DNA of 50,723 nucleotides from Chloroflexota bacterium (GTDB taxonomy: Bacteria; Chloroflexota; Anaerolineae; Anaerolineales; Villigracilaceae): NCBI GenBank assembly GCA_016866215.1, contig VGNE01000025.1, positions 1 to 50,723 on the forward strand. The letters are read 5' to 3'. Under the pieces are notes generated by a model. It did no database searches. It was not told the origin of the DNA and worked only from the letters and a program-made list of their open reading frames with translations. Positions 41,404 through 49,495 of this stretch are shown piece after piece (the stretch's first letter is position 1; every line of letters starts with the position of its first letter). A program made the position numbers and the translations under genes.

Positions 41404-41751
41404 CTATTCACCTCTTGATTTTTTATCAATATATTTTCGAGCCGCTTCATACATTTCATCCCTGATCTGCTTCGGGAGCCTGCCCCATGTGGATTGAATG
41501 TATTTCAATTCATCATCAGGACGAGGTTCTCCAACGGCATCATAAAAGCGCATGTCATCAAAGAACTGTGCGAAGTACACAAGCATCTTCTTGCTTGGTT
41601 TTCTTCTGCCTGTGTAAATATGATTGTAGTTTTTATCGTCAATGCCTATATATTCTGCAAACTCTTTTTGAGATACAGACCTGCGTATTTGCTTTTCATA
41701 TTTCTGGTGGTACTCCAAAAGCAACTCCCCTATTGTAGGCACATCTTCCAT
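41404..41751 (-). CDS. Cro/CI-type HTH transcriptional regulator
   Basis: The protein has 115 residues with a helix-turn-helix at about 24-60 (SVSQKEFAEYIGIDDKNYNH, then IYTGRRKPSKKM). GGAG lies 11 bases upstream of the ATG. It is divergent from the 74-residue gene; a palindrome GTATA-N5-TATAC over its -10 region is a likely operator. It resembles repressors of small mobile or accessory modules. Confidence 0.8.
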   Translation of the reverse strand: MEDVPTIGELLLEYHQKYEKQIRRSVSQKEFAEYIGIDDKNYNHIYTGRRKPSKKMLVYFAQFFDDMRFYDAVGEPRPDDELKYIQSTWGRLPKQIRDEMYEAARKYIDKKSRGE

Positions 41752-41809
41752 ATCTCAAATCTCCTCGACATGTTCAATATTACATCATTTTTTGATGCCT
41801 CTGTAGCCC

Positions 41810-41851
41810 TTGACAAGGTTGTCTACACAGTAGTATATATCGTATACAATC
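41810..41851 (+). promoter_or_regulatory. Promoter of the 74-residue gene with candidate operator
   Basis: TTGACA (41810-41815) and TATATA (41834-41839) with 18-base spacing stand upstream of the 74-residue gene. GTATA-TATAT-CGTATAC-type inverted words overlap the -10 box, a normal repressor position for the divergent HTH protein. Confidence 0.5.
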
Positions 41852-41878
41852 CCGTAACCAGAAAGGACGGCCCGAGGT

Positions 41879-42103
41879 ATGAGCCAAAAATCAAAATACC
41901 CAATCATCCGCATAAGTAATCTTGCCAACAGACGTGCTGACGAGATTGTAGAAGCCCTCGAAGCGCGAGGCATTGATACATCGAAGACCAGTGTTGTTTC
42001 CGAGTTGATACTTTCGATGCCCATACCCCAACCCACGCAACCCGTGGAAAAGAAGCGCAGATTCCGCAAGGCTGTCAGTCAGTCTACGGTGGCTGCGCTC
42101 TAG
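41879..42103 (+). CDS. Small basic protein divergent from the HTH gene
   Basis: The protein has 74 residues. The N-terminal half (YPIIRISNLANRRADEIVEA) looks like a beta-helix-helix pattern; the C-terminus is basic (KKRRFRKAV). A ribbon-helix-helix DNA-binding fold is possible but unproven. AAAGGA and GAGG lie upstream of the ATG. Confidence 0.6.
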   Translation: MSQKSKYPIIRISNLANRRADEIVEALEARGIDTSKTSVVSELILSMPIPQPTQPVEKKRRFRKAVSQSTVAAL

Positions 42104-42132
42104 TTTTGTCCGTTCTTTGAAGGGAGAATGCC

Positions 42133-42366
42133 ATGAACGAGGATACCAATAAAGTGATTGAAGAAACCGAAGAGAAATGCTGTTGCTTTGAAATTATGGG
42201 AGATAACTCTGATTGTCCCATTCATGGAGAACAGGCTATGAACGCCACGACGCCCATCAAGCAAACCACACCGGGATCATTTATTGTTTCAAGGAACGTC
42301 ATCAAAGGCGGTCCAGATCGCCGCGAACTGAACACCATCACCACCCAGGTTTCTACCTGCCTATAA
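42133..42366 (+). CDS. Small Cys-containing protein
   Basis: The protein has 77 residues with EEKCCCFEIMGDNSDCPIHG as a Cys/His cluster that could bind metal. AAGGGAG stands upstream of the ATG, 29 bp behind the 74-residue gene, so both form a small operon. No family is recognised. Confidence 0.5.
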   Translation: MNEDTNKVIEETEEKCCCFEIMGDNSDCPIHGEQAMNATTPIKQTTPGSFIVSRNVIKGGPDRRELNTITTQVSTCL

Positions 42367-42370
42367 AAAT

Positions 42371-42397
42371 AATAAACCTCGCCGAGCGAGGGTTATT
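42371..42397. terminator. Terminator between small operon and tRNA-Glu
   Basis: AATAAACCTCGC and GCGAGGGTTATT pair with one mismatch around a CGA loop. It serves the plus-strand operon and possibly the tRNA on the minus strand. Confidence 0.7.
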
Positions 42398-42411
42398 AGG
42401 TCAAGCAGGTG

Positions 42412-42484
42412 TGCCCCCACGGAGATTCGAACTCCGGTTTTATCCTTGAAAGGGATGCGTCCTGGGCCTCTAGACGATGGGGGC
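42412..42484 (-). tRNA. tRNA-Glu (TTC)
   Basis: The minus strand folds as a cloverleaf: acceptor GCCCCCA with TGGGGGC, D-arm GTCTAGAGGCC, anticodon loop CTTTCAA (anticodon TTC), T-arm CCGGAGTTCGAATCTCCG, discriminator A. The CCA end is not encoded. Length is 73 bases. Confidence 0.95.
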
Positions 42485-42546
42485 TCTATTTTTAGAGCGG
42501 GCGAATTCTATCATCCCATATTACGAGCGTCAAGCAGATTACAAAA

Positions 42547-43095
42547 CTATTTTTCAGGTTTCACGCGCTGGTTTAGTAATGCCATCAGGTCAACCAGCCT
42601 GCGGTTTACCAGGATATCCACATTTTCCACACGCAGGCTGGGGATCAAAATTGCTGTAAGCTTGGCATTAAATACGGGAATAAAATCACGCGTACCGTCG
42701 GTCATTAATCTTGTGAAATCAAAACGGCCAGGCAACTCCAGCATGCCTTCCACTTCAAACACCCGGGTTGTGATGCGCATGGAGTATTCCACCAAATTGG
42801 CAAATCCGCCACGCACAAGAGCCTGTGGGCCGAGGTCTTCGCGCCGAGTCAAACATACCGCATGGATCTGCTTTTTCATTATGTGGACATGTTCAAAATG
42901 ATCGACAAGTTTTGTAGGCATGTGCAGGCGTGCCATACGCGCGTCACTCACTTCCACTGCGGAGTGCGTGGGATTGTTCAACATCCCCATGGCACCCTGA
43001 GTTGTAACCATGATCTGGCCCACCACGCGAAATCCGGATGTCAAGATATCAGCCGGCAGAAAATAATGGTCGCGAGGGGAAGAATCAAGGAACAT
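42547..43095 (-). CDS. Conserved protein of unknown function (about 182 residues)
   Basis: The start at 43095 gives MFLDSSPRDHYFLPADILTS. Further upstream the frame overlaps the neighbouring gene. The rest alternates beta strands and helices (GFRVVGQIMVTTQGAMGMLN, MEFxx-type strands, IPSLRVENVDILVNRRLVD). No TM segment or catalytic motif is visible. It follows the zinc-finger gene by 19 bp. Confidence 0.7.
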   Translation of the reverse strand: MFLDSSPRDHYFLPADILTSGFRVVGQIMVTTQGAMGMLNNPTHSAVEVSDARMARLHMPTKLVDHFEHVHIMKKQIHAVCLTRREDLGPQALVRGGFANLVEYSMRITTRVFEVEGMLELPGRFDFTRLMTDGTRDFIPVFNAKLTAILIPSLRVENVDILVNRRLVDLMALLNQRVKPEK

Positions 43096-43114
43096 GAAGA
43101 CGATCCAGCTTGAT

Positions 43115-43420
43115 TTAAGAATCAAGTGTCGGGCGAGGCCCCCCCGCTTGAGGTCTGGGTAGAGGCGGAGTTCGGCGCGGATGCCGGGTAGGTTTGCCGG
43201 CATTCGGGTCCAGGATCATATTCAGCCACTGTATCGCTTTTTCGTCGTATTCGCGCTTTCCGCATACATCACAAATCCATGCCGGGAAATGCGGCACAGT
43301 GATCAACTCCTCGCCGAGCCACGTAAAATATGTAATGCGGCGCGGCAGCATAATGCCTGCATGGCACTCACTGCACAGAATAATATCTGGATTTTTATGC
43401 TCAATATTGCTCACATCCAC
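43115..43420 (-). CDS. YgiT-type zinc-finger protein
   Basis: The protein has 101 residues. CSECHAG and ICDVCGKREYD form the CxxC-x~35-CxxC zinc site of MqsA/YgiT antitoxin N-terminal domains. The C-terminus is Pro/Arg-rich instead of an HTH. A GTG at 43420 has AAGGAG too close; GTG 43414 is equally likely. It lies 3 bp behind lepB, and no MqsR-like toxin is nearby. Confidence 0.75.
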   Translation of the reverse strand: MDVSNIEHKNPDIILCSECHAGIMLPRRITYFTWLGEELITVPHFPAWICDVCGKREYDEKAIQWLNMILDPNAGKPTRHPRRTPPLPRPQAGGPRPTLDS

Positions 43421-43423
43421 TCC

Positions 43424-44023
43424 TTATTGTGAAACAAATACTTCTGTATGTTCAATCACCGCCCAGAAGGGCGGAGGCCAGTAGATCAAGATGGCTTTAC
43501 CGATCACATTTTCGACAGGCAAAAGACCCCAATCTTTTGAATCATTTGAGTTATTGCGGTTGTCACCCAATACAAAAAGCTGGCCATCCAATACGGTCCA
43601 CTCCCCGGTATAAATGGGGGCCTGGGCAATATACGGTTCATTAAGCATTTGCCCATTTACATAGACCTGATGGTTCTCCACCATCACACGGTCGCCGGGC
43701 AAACCAATCACGCGTTTGATCAATTCCTCCTCGGGGTTAAATGGAAAGTGAAAAACAATAATATCACCACGCTCCATTTCGTTGAAGCGATAACTTATTT
43801 TATTCACAAGGACAAACTCCCTGTTCTCGAGGGTGGGGCGCATACTAAAACCGTCCACCCGCACGCGTGCAGAAACCGCATTAATTCCAAAGAATAAGAC
43901 GGCAGCCAAAGCAAGTGTTTCAATAATATCCAGCGCAAAACGGCCCCAACTTACTTTTTCCGAAAGATTATCCCCTTTTTCAATATTCGTATCCTGCTGC
44001 AAGGTTTCCAAACAAGCCTCCAT
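43424..44023 (-). CDS. lepB: Signal peptidase I
   Basis: The protein has 199 residues from ATG 44023. One TM segment (ALDIIETLALAAVLFFGINAV) is followed by the catalytic Ser motif DGFSMRPTL, and Lys in ELIKRVIGLPGD; GDNRNNSNDSKDWG is box E. It cleaves signal peptides outside the membrane. It belongs to a minus-strand gene row with a phosphatase, a metalloprotease lipoprotein and a zinc-finger protein. Confidence 0.93.
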   Translation of the reverse strand: MEACLETLQQDTNIEKGDNLSEKVSWGRFALDIIETLALAAVLFFGINAVSARVRVDGFSMRPTLENREFVLVNKISYRFNEMERGDIIVFHFPFNPEEELIKRVIGLPGDRVMVENHQVYVNGQMLNEPYIAQAPIYTGEWTVLDGQLFVLGDNRNNSNDSKDWGLLPVENVIGKAILIYWPPPFWAVIEHTEVFVSQ

Positions 44024-44051
44024 ACCATTTTTAAAATTATACTTCCATTGT

Positions 44052-44074
44052 GGGACAAATTGGCAATTTGTCCC
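44052..44074. repeat. Palindromic repeat GGGACAAATT-GGC-AATTTGTCCC
   Basis: Two 10-base arms form a perfect inverted repeat with a 3-base centre between lepB and the phosphatase gene. It is 5' of lepB and could form a hairpin in the leader. Confidence 0.75.
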
Positions 44075-44167
44075 GCTGCTTGTCCAAAGCCTTCCTATAT
44101 TGGATGTCTTCAGCAGGGACGGAATCCGCCCAATCCGCATTGATCAGTGTTCCTTTACCCATTCATC

Positions 44168-44746
44168 TCAAAAATCCTGTTTGGTTTTATAGGACAAAAG
44201 TGGAATTTCATGCCAGCCGCGCACAAATTCAAACTGTTCGATGGTTTCGGGCGAGGTGATGTGATAACTTGGGGGTCGTGTCTTGAATAGAGTGTCTACG
44301 CGCGTAAGAGCCTGCTGAGGTGTGAGCCCATGCCTGATAAGGTAACAGCCAACGGTGATCCCAGTGCGACCCACCCCGCCCCAGCAATGGACATAAACGC
44401 ATTTGTCATTCCTGATGGCTTCATCTATCGTGTTGAGGATTGTGATCATCGTTTCGCGCGAAGGGATGCTTTGATCGCGAATGGCAAAGCGATGATAAGC
44501 TGTTGGGATATCATAAATGCGGGTACGTTCATTTAAGACGGAATCGTAGGCTGCAAGTTCATCGGATTGGGTGAGGTCAATGAATGTATTGATGCCGGCT
44601 TCAAGAAATCTGTCCATGCGGCGGCGTGTGGATTCGGGATCGTAACCGCCGGGGTATTCACCCGCGAGGAAGCGGCCTTCTTCAACCCAGTAAGATTCGA
44701 GGATGGGGAGTTTGGTCATGGGTTCAGTAAAGGGAATGCGTCGCAT
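44168..44746 (-). CDS. Dual-specificity/tyrosine phosphatase-like protein
   Basis: The protein has 192 residues from ATG 44746. The P-loop VHCWGGVGRTG (HCx5R) and the upstream general-acid loop region (TQSDELAAYD) are present. It should dephosphorylate phosphoproteins or phospho-lipids. It follows the metalloprotease lipoprotein gene by 14 bp. Confidence 0.87.
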   Translation of the reverse strand: MRRIPFTEPMTKLPILESYWVEEGRFLAGEYPGGYDPESTRRRMDRFLEAGINTFIDLTQSDELAAYDSVLNERTRIYDIPTAYHRFAIRDQSIPSRETMITILNTIDEAIRNDKCVYVHCWGGVGRTGITVGCYLIRHGLTPQQALTRVDTLFKTRPPSYHITSPETIEQFEFVRGWHEIPLLSYKTKQDF

Positions 44747-44760
44747 TTTGCAGCTTTCAA

Positions 44761-45780
44761 TTATTCCGGAAAAGAGTTGCACATATTGCCGAGCAGGCTG
44801 GCGCGCAGTTCAACGAGTTCAGGATATTGATGGAAGAATAACACTTTTTGCTTCGCAATGGCATCACCAGCGGGTTCGGGGCTGAAGATGAAAAAGGCAA
44901 AGGCTTCGGCAATATCTTCCTCGGGGCTGGTGGCGGCATAACTGGTGACAAACTGGTCTTCATATTTATAGTAGAACTCGTCCAGTTTTTCGTAATAGCT
45001 GTCGCTATCCTCTTCAAGGTTGATCTCGTTCCACTCTTCATGAATATCGGCCCAGAATTGATTATAAAAATCGTTGATGTAGGAATGCGGGTTGGCACAG
45101 CCTTCACCGGGGAAGTAATCCGGGCAGGCGGAGGCTTCTTCGAAATAGATATCGTCATCATCTGGATTGTTGAAAACAGCCAGACTGGGCGGCACTTGAT
45201 CGGGTCCAAGAGTGATTAAATGACCTAATTCATGCAGGAGGGTATAGGTTAATTCGTAATAATTACCGGTGTCGGCAATATCCACTTGCAAGGCCCAGAG
45301 ATTTAGGTCAGATTGTGTTTGAGCGACAGCGGCCAAGGTGCCGCCTTGCCCGTCTGTAATGATGGAATATTCTCGAATTCCTTCTCGTTCATTTGCTGGA
45401 ACTAAAGCGCGGAAATAATCCCAAACCTGCTGGTGTATCTCTACGTTATTCTGTTGGTCCTGTAAATCGGATGAGACGTTTTCATAATATGGGTCAATAA
45501 GTTCATCACCGGAGATGTTGTACGTAACGAGTGTAATTTCGGAGTCCCGCAGGTTCTCTTCCACATCTTCCCCGCCTGAAACCGCCAATGCTAGGATCTG
45601 GTCAGTGATGACAGGGCAGGAGGGCGGTTCTTCAAACACTGGTTCTGTTGTTGCTTCTTGTACGGCAGGGACTTCAGGGTGGCTGCTCTCGGGAAGATCA
45701 TCACCCAATAGTGTGGAGCAGCCTATTGCAATGATTAGAAACACAAAACTGGCAATGACGATCTTTATTCTTGGCGTCAT
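44761..45780 (-). CDS. Zinc metalloprotease lipoprotein (HEXXH)
   Basis: The protein has 339 residues. The lipobox IAIGCS gives a lipid-anchored protein. The zinc site is YTLLHELGHLITL (about residues 195-207), and EEDIAEAFAFF about 90 residues later may hold a third ligand Glu, a gluzincin-like arrangement. Tyr- and Asp/Glu-rich segments surround it. The substrate is unknown. Confidence 0.8.
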   Translation of the reverse strand: MTPRIKIVIASFVFLIIAIGCSTLLGDDLPESSHPEVPAVQEATTEPVFEEPPSCPVITDQILALAVSGGEDVEENLRDSEITLVTYNISGDELIDPYYENVSSDLQDQQNNVEIHQQVWDYFRALVPANEREGIREYSIITDGQGGTLAAVAQTQSDLNLWALQVDIADTGNYYELTYTLLHELGHLITLGPDQVPPSLAVFNNPDDDDIYFEEASACPDYFPGEGCANPHSYINDFYNQFWADIHEEWNEINLEEDSDSYYEKLDEFYYKYEDQFVTSYAATSPEEDIAEAFAFFIFSPEPAGDAIAKQKVLFFHQYPELVELRASLLGNMCNSFPE

Positions 45781-45953
45781 TTGGTATCCTTTTCAGAATT
45801 TTTTGCAAGGATACCATAGTGTCGTGAATCCACGTTCTTATTCTACAAGTTTGCCGAGGTCGTCCATAATAAAAAGATACAATCGCTGGATTACGAAAAC
45901 CTCTCTCAGGCATGAGAACGTCAATTACACGTTTTTGAAATACTGATAATAAT
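45781..45953. other. Gap upstream of the lipoprotein gene
   Basis: About 170 bp with no gene evident. It contains AT-rich stretches and a candidate minus-strand promoter for the lipoprotein gene, without a clear hexamer pair. Confidence 0.35.
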
Positions 45954-46087
45954 AGGACTTTCGCTCAACCTCGCTTTTCCATGTCACCCTGAGCCGAAGC
46001 CCTGAACGAAGTGAAGGGGCGAGCGAAGGGTCTCTGAGACAATCGTAGAGATTCTTCGCTTCGCTCAGAATGACAAGCGAAAGTCCT
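45954..46087. mobile_element. MITE-like element with 12-bp terminal inverted repeats
   Basis: AGGACTTTCGCT (45954-45965) and AGCGAAAGTCCT (46076-46087) are perfect inverted repeats. Inside is a dispersed-repeat copy starting ATGTCACCCTGAGCCG and ending CGCTCAGAATGACA, itself with inverted ends. The element has no coding capacity. Nested inverted repeats suggest a non-autonomous element. Confidence 0.65.
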
Positions 46088-46165
46088 GAATAAGAATATT
46101 AGAGTATGATAGCAGTTTAGGTCGTGATCCAGTGTAAACGCTTTAATAAAGAAATGGAGAGAAAA

Positions 46166-47179
46166 ATGAGCATTGGAAAGATTAAATGGCAGGCGGTGGT
46201 TTCTAGATACGCCTACCCTGAAACATGGCGAAGTTTGTGGCAGGTGTTTAATTCGGTCATCCCGTTTTTTATTTTATGGTATCTCGCATACCGAAGTCTG
46301 GAAATCGGATATTGGCTGACCTTCCCGATTACCATTGCAGCGGCAGGATTCATGGTGCGGATGTTCATCATCTTCCATGATTGCTGTCACGGTTCATTCT
46401 TCAGGACCCCGCTGGCAAACAACCGATTGGGATTGTTGATCGGTGCGGCGGTATGGACTCCTTATTATGCATGGAAGCACTCCCATGCCATACACCACGC
46501 CACTGCCGGTGACTTGGACCGTCGCGGCGTTGGAGATGTCTACACCATGACTGTGGATGAATATCTCGCCGCGCCCTGGTACAAAAAAATCGGTTATCGT
46601 GTAATGCGCAATCCGCTCATCCTTTTTACGATTGGTGCGCTGATCGTCTTTGCCTTTGCGCATCGTTTCTGGGAAAAAAATGCCGGCAAACGCGAGAAGA
46701 ACAGCGTGATCTGGACGAATATTACCCTGTTCGCTTTCGTCGGCTGGACGATCTATCATATTGGCTGGCAGGCGTATTTGCTGGTAGAAATCCCCATTTT
46801 GCTTATGGCTTGTGGCGCGGGTGTGTGGCTGTTCTACGTTCAGCACAATTTCGAGCCAACTTATTGGGAGCGGCATCAGAATTGGGAGTTCTTCAAAGCC
46901 GGCATGGACGGCAGTTCATTTTACAAACTCCCCAAGATCCTGCAGTGGTTCACGGGTAATATCGGTTTTCATCACATCCATCATCTCAGCCCGAAGATTC
47001 CGAACTACAAATTGGAGGAATGTCATAATGAAAATCCGATCTTCCAGATCGAGCCGCTTACGTTTAAGAACAGCTTAAAGTCGCTCTATTTCCGTTTGTG
47101 GGATGAAAAAGAAAAGATACTCGTCGGCTGGCGGGCAGTAAAAAAATATAAGATGCAAATGCAAAGCGATAGGATGTAA
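46166..47179 (+). CDS. Membrane fatty acid desaturase
   Basis: The protein has 337 residues from ATG 46166 with GGAGAG upstream. Histidine boxes are HDCCHGS, HSHAIHH and HHIHH, with four to six TM segments. It inserts a double bond into acyl lipids using O2 and a ferredoxin- or cytochrome-type donor, which fits a facultatively aerobic or microaerobic lifestyle. The substrate position (delta-9, -12 etc.) is not determined. Confidence 0.92.
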   Translation: MSIGKIKWQAVVSRYAYPETWRSLWQVFNSVIPFFILWYLAYRSLEIGYWLTFPITIAAAGFMVRMFIIFHDCCHGSFFRTPLANNRLGLLIGAAVWTPYYAWKHSHAIHHATAGDLDRRGVGDVYTMTVDEYLAAPWYKKIGYRVMRNPLILFTIGALIVFAFAHRFWEKNAGKREKNSVIWTNITLFAFVGWTIYHIGWQAYLLVEIPILLMACGAGVWLFYVQHNFEPTYWERHQNWEFFKAGMDGSSFYKLPKILQWFTGNIGFHHIHHLSPKIPNYKLEECHNENPIFQIEPLTFKNSLKSLYFRLWDEKEKILVGWRAVKKYKMQMQSDRM

Positions 47180-47181
47180 AT

Positions 47182-47220
47182 AAAAAAGGGACTGACTCTG
47201 AAAATGCCAGTCCCTTTTTG
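47182..47220 (+). terminator. Desaturase terminator
   Basis: AAAAAAGGGACTG and CAGTCCCTTTTT form an 11-12 bp stem across a 14-base loop immediately behind the stop codon, with a T-run. Confidence 0.9.
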
Positions 47221-47230
47221 TTTCTAAAAA

Positions 47231-47322
47231 GATCGGCTCATGTGTAAACTTTGTGCTGGCGTTAGAGAACGCCTGCTATGCGATAACGGTTTTGCACATT
47301 CTTTACAGATGAGCCAAATCGG
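47231..47322. repeat. Long inverted repeat / cruciform element
   Basis: The arms GATCGGCTCATGTGTAAAC and GTTTAC-like TTTACAGATGAGCC (left 47231-47256, right 47294-47322) pair over most of their length; a second hairpin GGCGTT-AGAG-AACGCC (47258-47273) lies between. No coding. It could be a structured RNA or MITE. Confidence 0.6.
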
Positions 47323-47635
47323 TTTTGTATATTAAGTAATGTCTGTGTTATTAGGCTTCTGCTGCAAACAACTTAAGTACCATGTATTTTCAGGCAAATT
47401 TACCATCTTCTCCAGCACGTGGATCGAGCCATGATTATCTGAAAAGGTCATCCTCCTCCAATAAATCAATGCAAGTTGCTCCTTGCGCCGTCACTTCGAC
47501 AGGCTCAGTACAAGCCTCGGCGCAGGATTTCGACAAGCTCAATCTGCCAGATTTACCCTGCAAACGCCGCCGGGGACGACGGCTGAAGCATGGATTACTG
47601 ACAACCTTTGCGTGCACAATGCAATAAATCAACAC
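47323..47635. repeat. Intergenic region with dispersed-repeat units
   Basis: No credible gene. Around 47492-47545 it holds ACTTCGACAGGCTCAGTAC and GGATTTCGACAAGCTCAATC, relatives of the dispersed repeat. The rest is unassigned. Confidence 0.5.
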
Positions 47636-47664
47636 TTGACAAACTAGAACATGTGTTCTATATT
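47636..47664 (+). promoter_or_regulatory. Promoter with GAAC-N4-GTTC box (SOS-like)
   Basis: TTGACA (47636-47641) and TATATT (47659-47664) are spaced by 17 bases. Between them lies the perfect palindrome AGAACATGTGTTCT (47646-47659), which equals the Gram-positive LexA core GAAC-N4-GTTC. LexA control of the following gene is inferred from this match and its position. Confidence 0.65.
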
Positions 47665-47712
47665 AAGGGCAGTTGACCTCGTCCATCTATGGTTCTAAAA
47701 AGGAGAACTCCC

Positions 47713-48445
47713 ATGAACCGTTCACTTAACATTCAATTGCTTCCGTTCTTGAAAAGCGCTTCGCTTAAACGCGGCGCGGTCTTTGGGGGGGATTCTTATC
47801 AGCGCTCTGCTGGCCTTCGAAATATTCAACTTTGGCACAACCTCGTTTGCTTTGCGGGATGTCCTCGGTGACTTACAATTTGCAGGCTTGTACTGGTCTT
47901 CCATTCTGGCTTTTGCATTTTGCGGAATTGACTTTGCCGGCGTTGCCCGCATCTTCACTCCTGAACAGGGCCGCGATGAACCTGCCGAAGTCTGGTATCT
48001 CTTTGGGGCCTGGCTGCTCGCGGCTGGCTTCAATGCCATGCTGACTTGGTGGGGTGTTTCGGTGGCCATTCTCAATCACAGCGCAGAAGGCGGATCGCTG
48101 ATCGGGCAGTCCACCATGACCAAGGTTGTACCGATCTTTGTGGCTGGCATGGTCTGGTTGATCCGCGTGCTGATCATTGGCACATTCTCTGTTGCAGGGG
48201 AGCGGCTCTTTACGCTTGCGGATGCAAATCAGCGGCCGGTTTCCTATCAAAATAATTCGCCGCGCCCAGCTTCTGCGAATCAACCTTTGACCCCTACCCT
48301 GCCAAACCAAAATTATCCTCGCCCTGCACCCAAGCCACGCCCTGCCCCAACTTCCGGCTATAACGTCAATTACCCTGAGCCAACTCATCATCCAGTTGGT
48401 TTGAGCGCCATGGACCGCGATCAAAACTCTTCCCCACGGAGATAG
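47713..48445 (+). pseudogene. Membrane protein with a frameshift in a G7 tract
   Basis: AAGGAGAAC precedes ATG 47713; the frame MNRSLNIQLLPFLKSASLKR runs into seven G (47785-47791) and then leaves phase. With six G it would continue as GGILISALLAFEIFNFGT, a TM segment, and run to 48445: 243 residues with four TM segments and a Pro/Asn-rich tail of about 75 residues. It may be a real slippage-based switch, a mutation or a sequencing error. Confidence 0.75.
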
Positions 48446-48613
48446 GTCCTTGTCGTAACAAGGTTCTTTTCCTTTCCCCACGCCCTTCGGGCGAACCGCT
48501 GAGACGTCCGCAAGCGCGACTCATGCATTATGTAACTCTGGACTCCATCAGCAAGCTGATGGATAAAAGTAACAACCCATTTACTTCAAGCGGCGAGCCA
48601 CTTGACTCCAGAG
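48446..48613. other. Structured intergenic region
   Basis: Several hairpins are packed in 170 bp: CCTTGT-CGTA-ACAAGG followed by TTCTTTTCC (terminator-like, plus strand), CGCCC-TTC-GGGCG, and CCATCAGC-AA-GCTGATGG. The outer words ACTCTGGA and TCCAGAGT pair across the last 80 bases. It may include a terminator and a small structured RNA; no further support. Confidence 0.45.
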
Positions 48614-48614
48614 T

Positions 48615-49493
48615 CTACTCAAATTCATCCAATGTGCTCTCACCGTGAGTCAACACATATAATCCGCGCGGGTCGCCTTCGTTTTTGTCAAAGATGAAAT
48701 CGGTGACGATGTAATTGGCTTTGAAGGCCGTTTCAAAGAGTTCGCGGGTGAAGAAGCGCCAGTCACGCGCCAGGGGAAAGTCTTTGGATTTGAGGGACAT
48801 GAAATCAGCAGGGATCTCCACTAGCAGCAAACGGTCTTCAAAGGCAGGCACATGCTCAGGTGGGCGAGGCAGGTTTCCCGTCGAAGATTGAAGCGTATAA
48901 AATGGACGCAGACCGGAGCGTGATACGTTATCCAATTTTAGTGTCGGGCGTGAACGTTTGCCAAGTCTGCTTTCAACGCGGCGGGTGTTGATCCACCAAT
49001 CCACTTGAAAACGGTCGGAGGCCAGCCCTGCGTTTAATCCGTCGCGCATTTCGCCATACTCTGAGCGGCGATACGTGTTGCAGACCGCGCCAAGTTTTGC
49101 AAGGTTGAGATAAGCGTTGCGGCTGAGTAATGGATCATAGGTCCATGTGATGTGATCGAGTCCCTGATGCCGAACCATTTGCCATTGCGCGCGTTTAAGC
49201 GCAAAGCCAATGCCTCCATCGCGATGATCGGGATGAATGCCCATCATGTGCGAGCAATGTTTTGGGCGCGGCCCATCGGGCGTTTCTTCGAGGCCCGCAA
49301 AGCCAAACACAAAGCCGATCAGTTTTTCCTCCACGAATGCGCCCAGCACAAGTCCGCCGTTGTGAACTGCGGTGATCAGCAGATGCAAAGGGACGATATC
49401 GGTTTCGGAATCAGGCCAGACGGCGCGCTGTATATCCTCCACGAGGCGCATTTCTTGCGGGGATTCGATCAGATGAATATTGAAGTTTTTCAT
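48615..49493 (-). CDS. GNAT-type acetyltransferase (COG3375-like)
   Basis: The protein has 292 residues from ATG 49493, 2 bp behind the SDR gene. The acetyl-CoA-binding part of a GNAT fold is seen (GIHPDHRDGGIGFALKRAQW, which contains the HRDGGIG variant of R-x-x-G-x-G/A), with HMMGIHPDHR preceding. The C-terminal half lacks recognisable motifs. Substrate unknown. Confidence 0.85.
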   Translation of the reverse strand: MKNFNIHLIESPQEMRLVEDIQRAVWPDSETDIVPLHLLITAVHNGGLVLGAFVEEKLIGFVFGFAGLEETPDGPRPKHCSHMMGIHPDHRDGGIGFALKRAQWQMVRHQGLDHITWTYDPLLSRNAYLNLAKLGAVCNTYRRSEYGEMRDGLNAGLASDRFQVDWWINTRRVESRLGKRSRPTLKLDNVSRSGLRPFYTLQSSTGNLPRPPEHVPAFEDRLLLVEIPADFMSLKSKDFPLARDWRFFTRELFETAFKANYIVTDFIFDKNEGDPRGLYVLTHGESTLDEFE

Positions 49494-49495
49494 AT

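Noticed and set aside
43115-43203. N-terminal extension of the 182-residue protein into the zinc-finger gene
   Set aside because: The added residues are the out-of-frame reading of the Pro/Arg-rich tail of the neighbouring gene.
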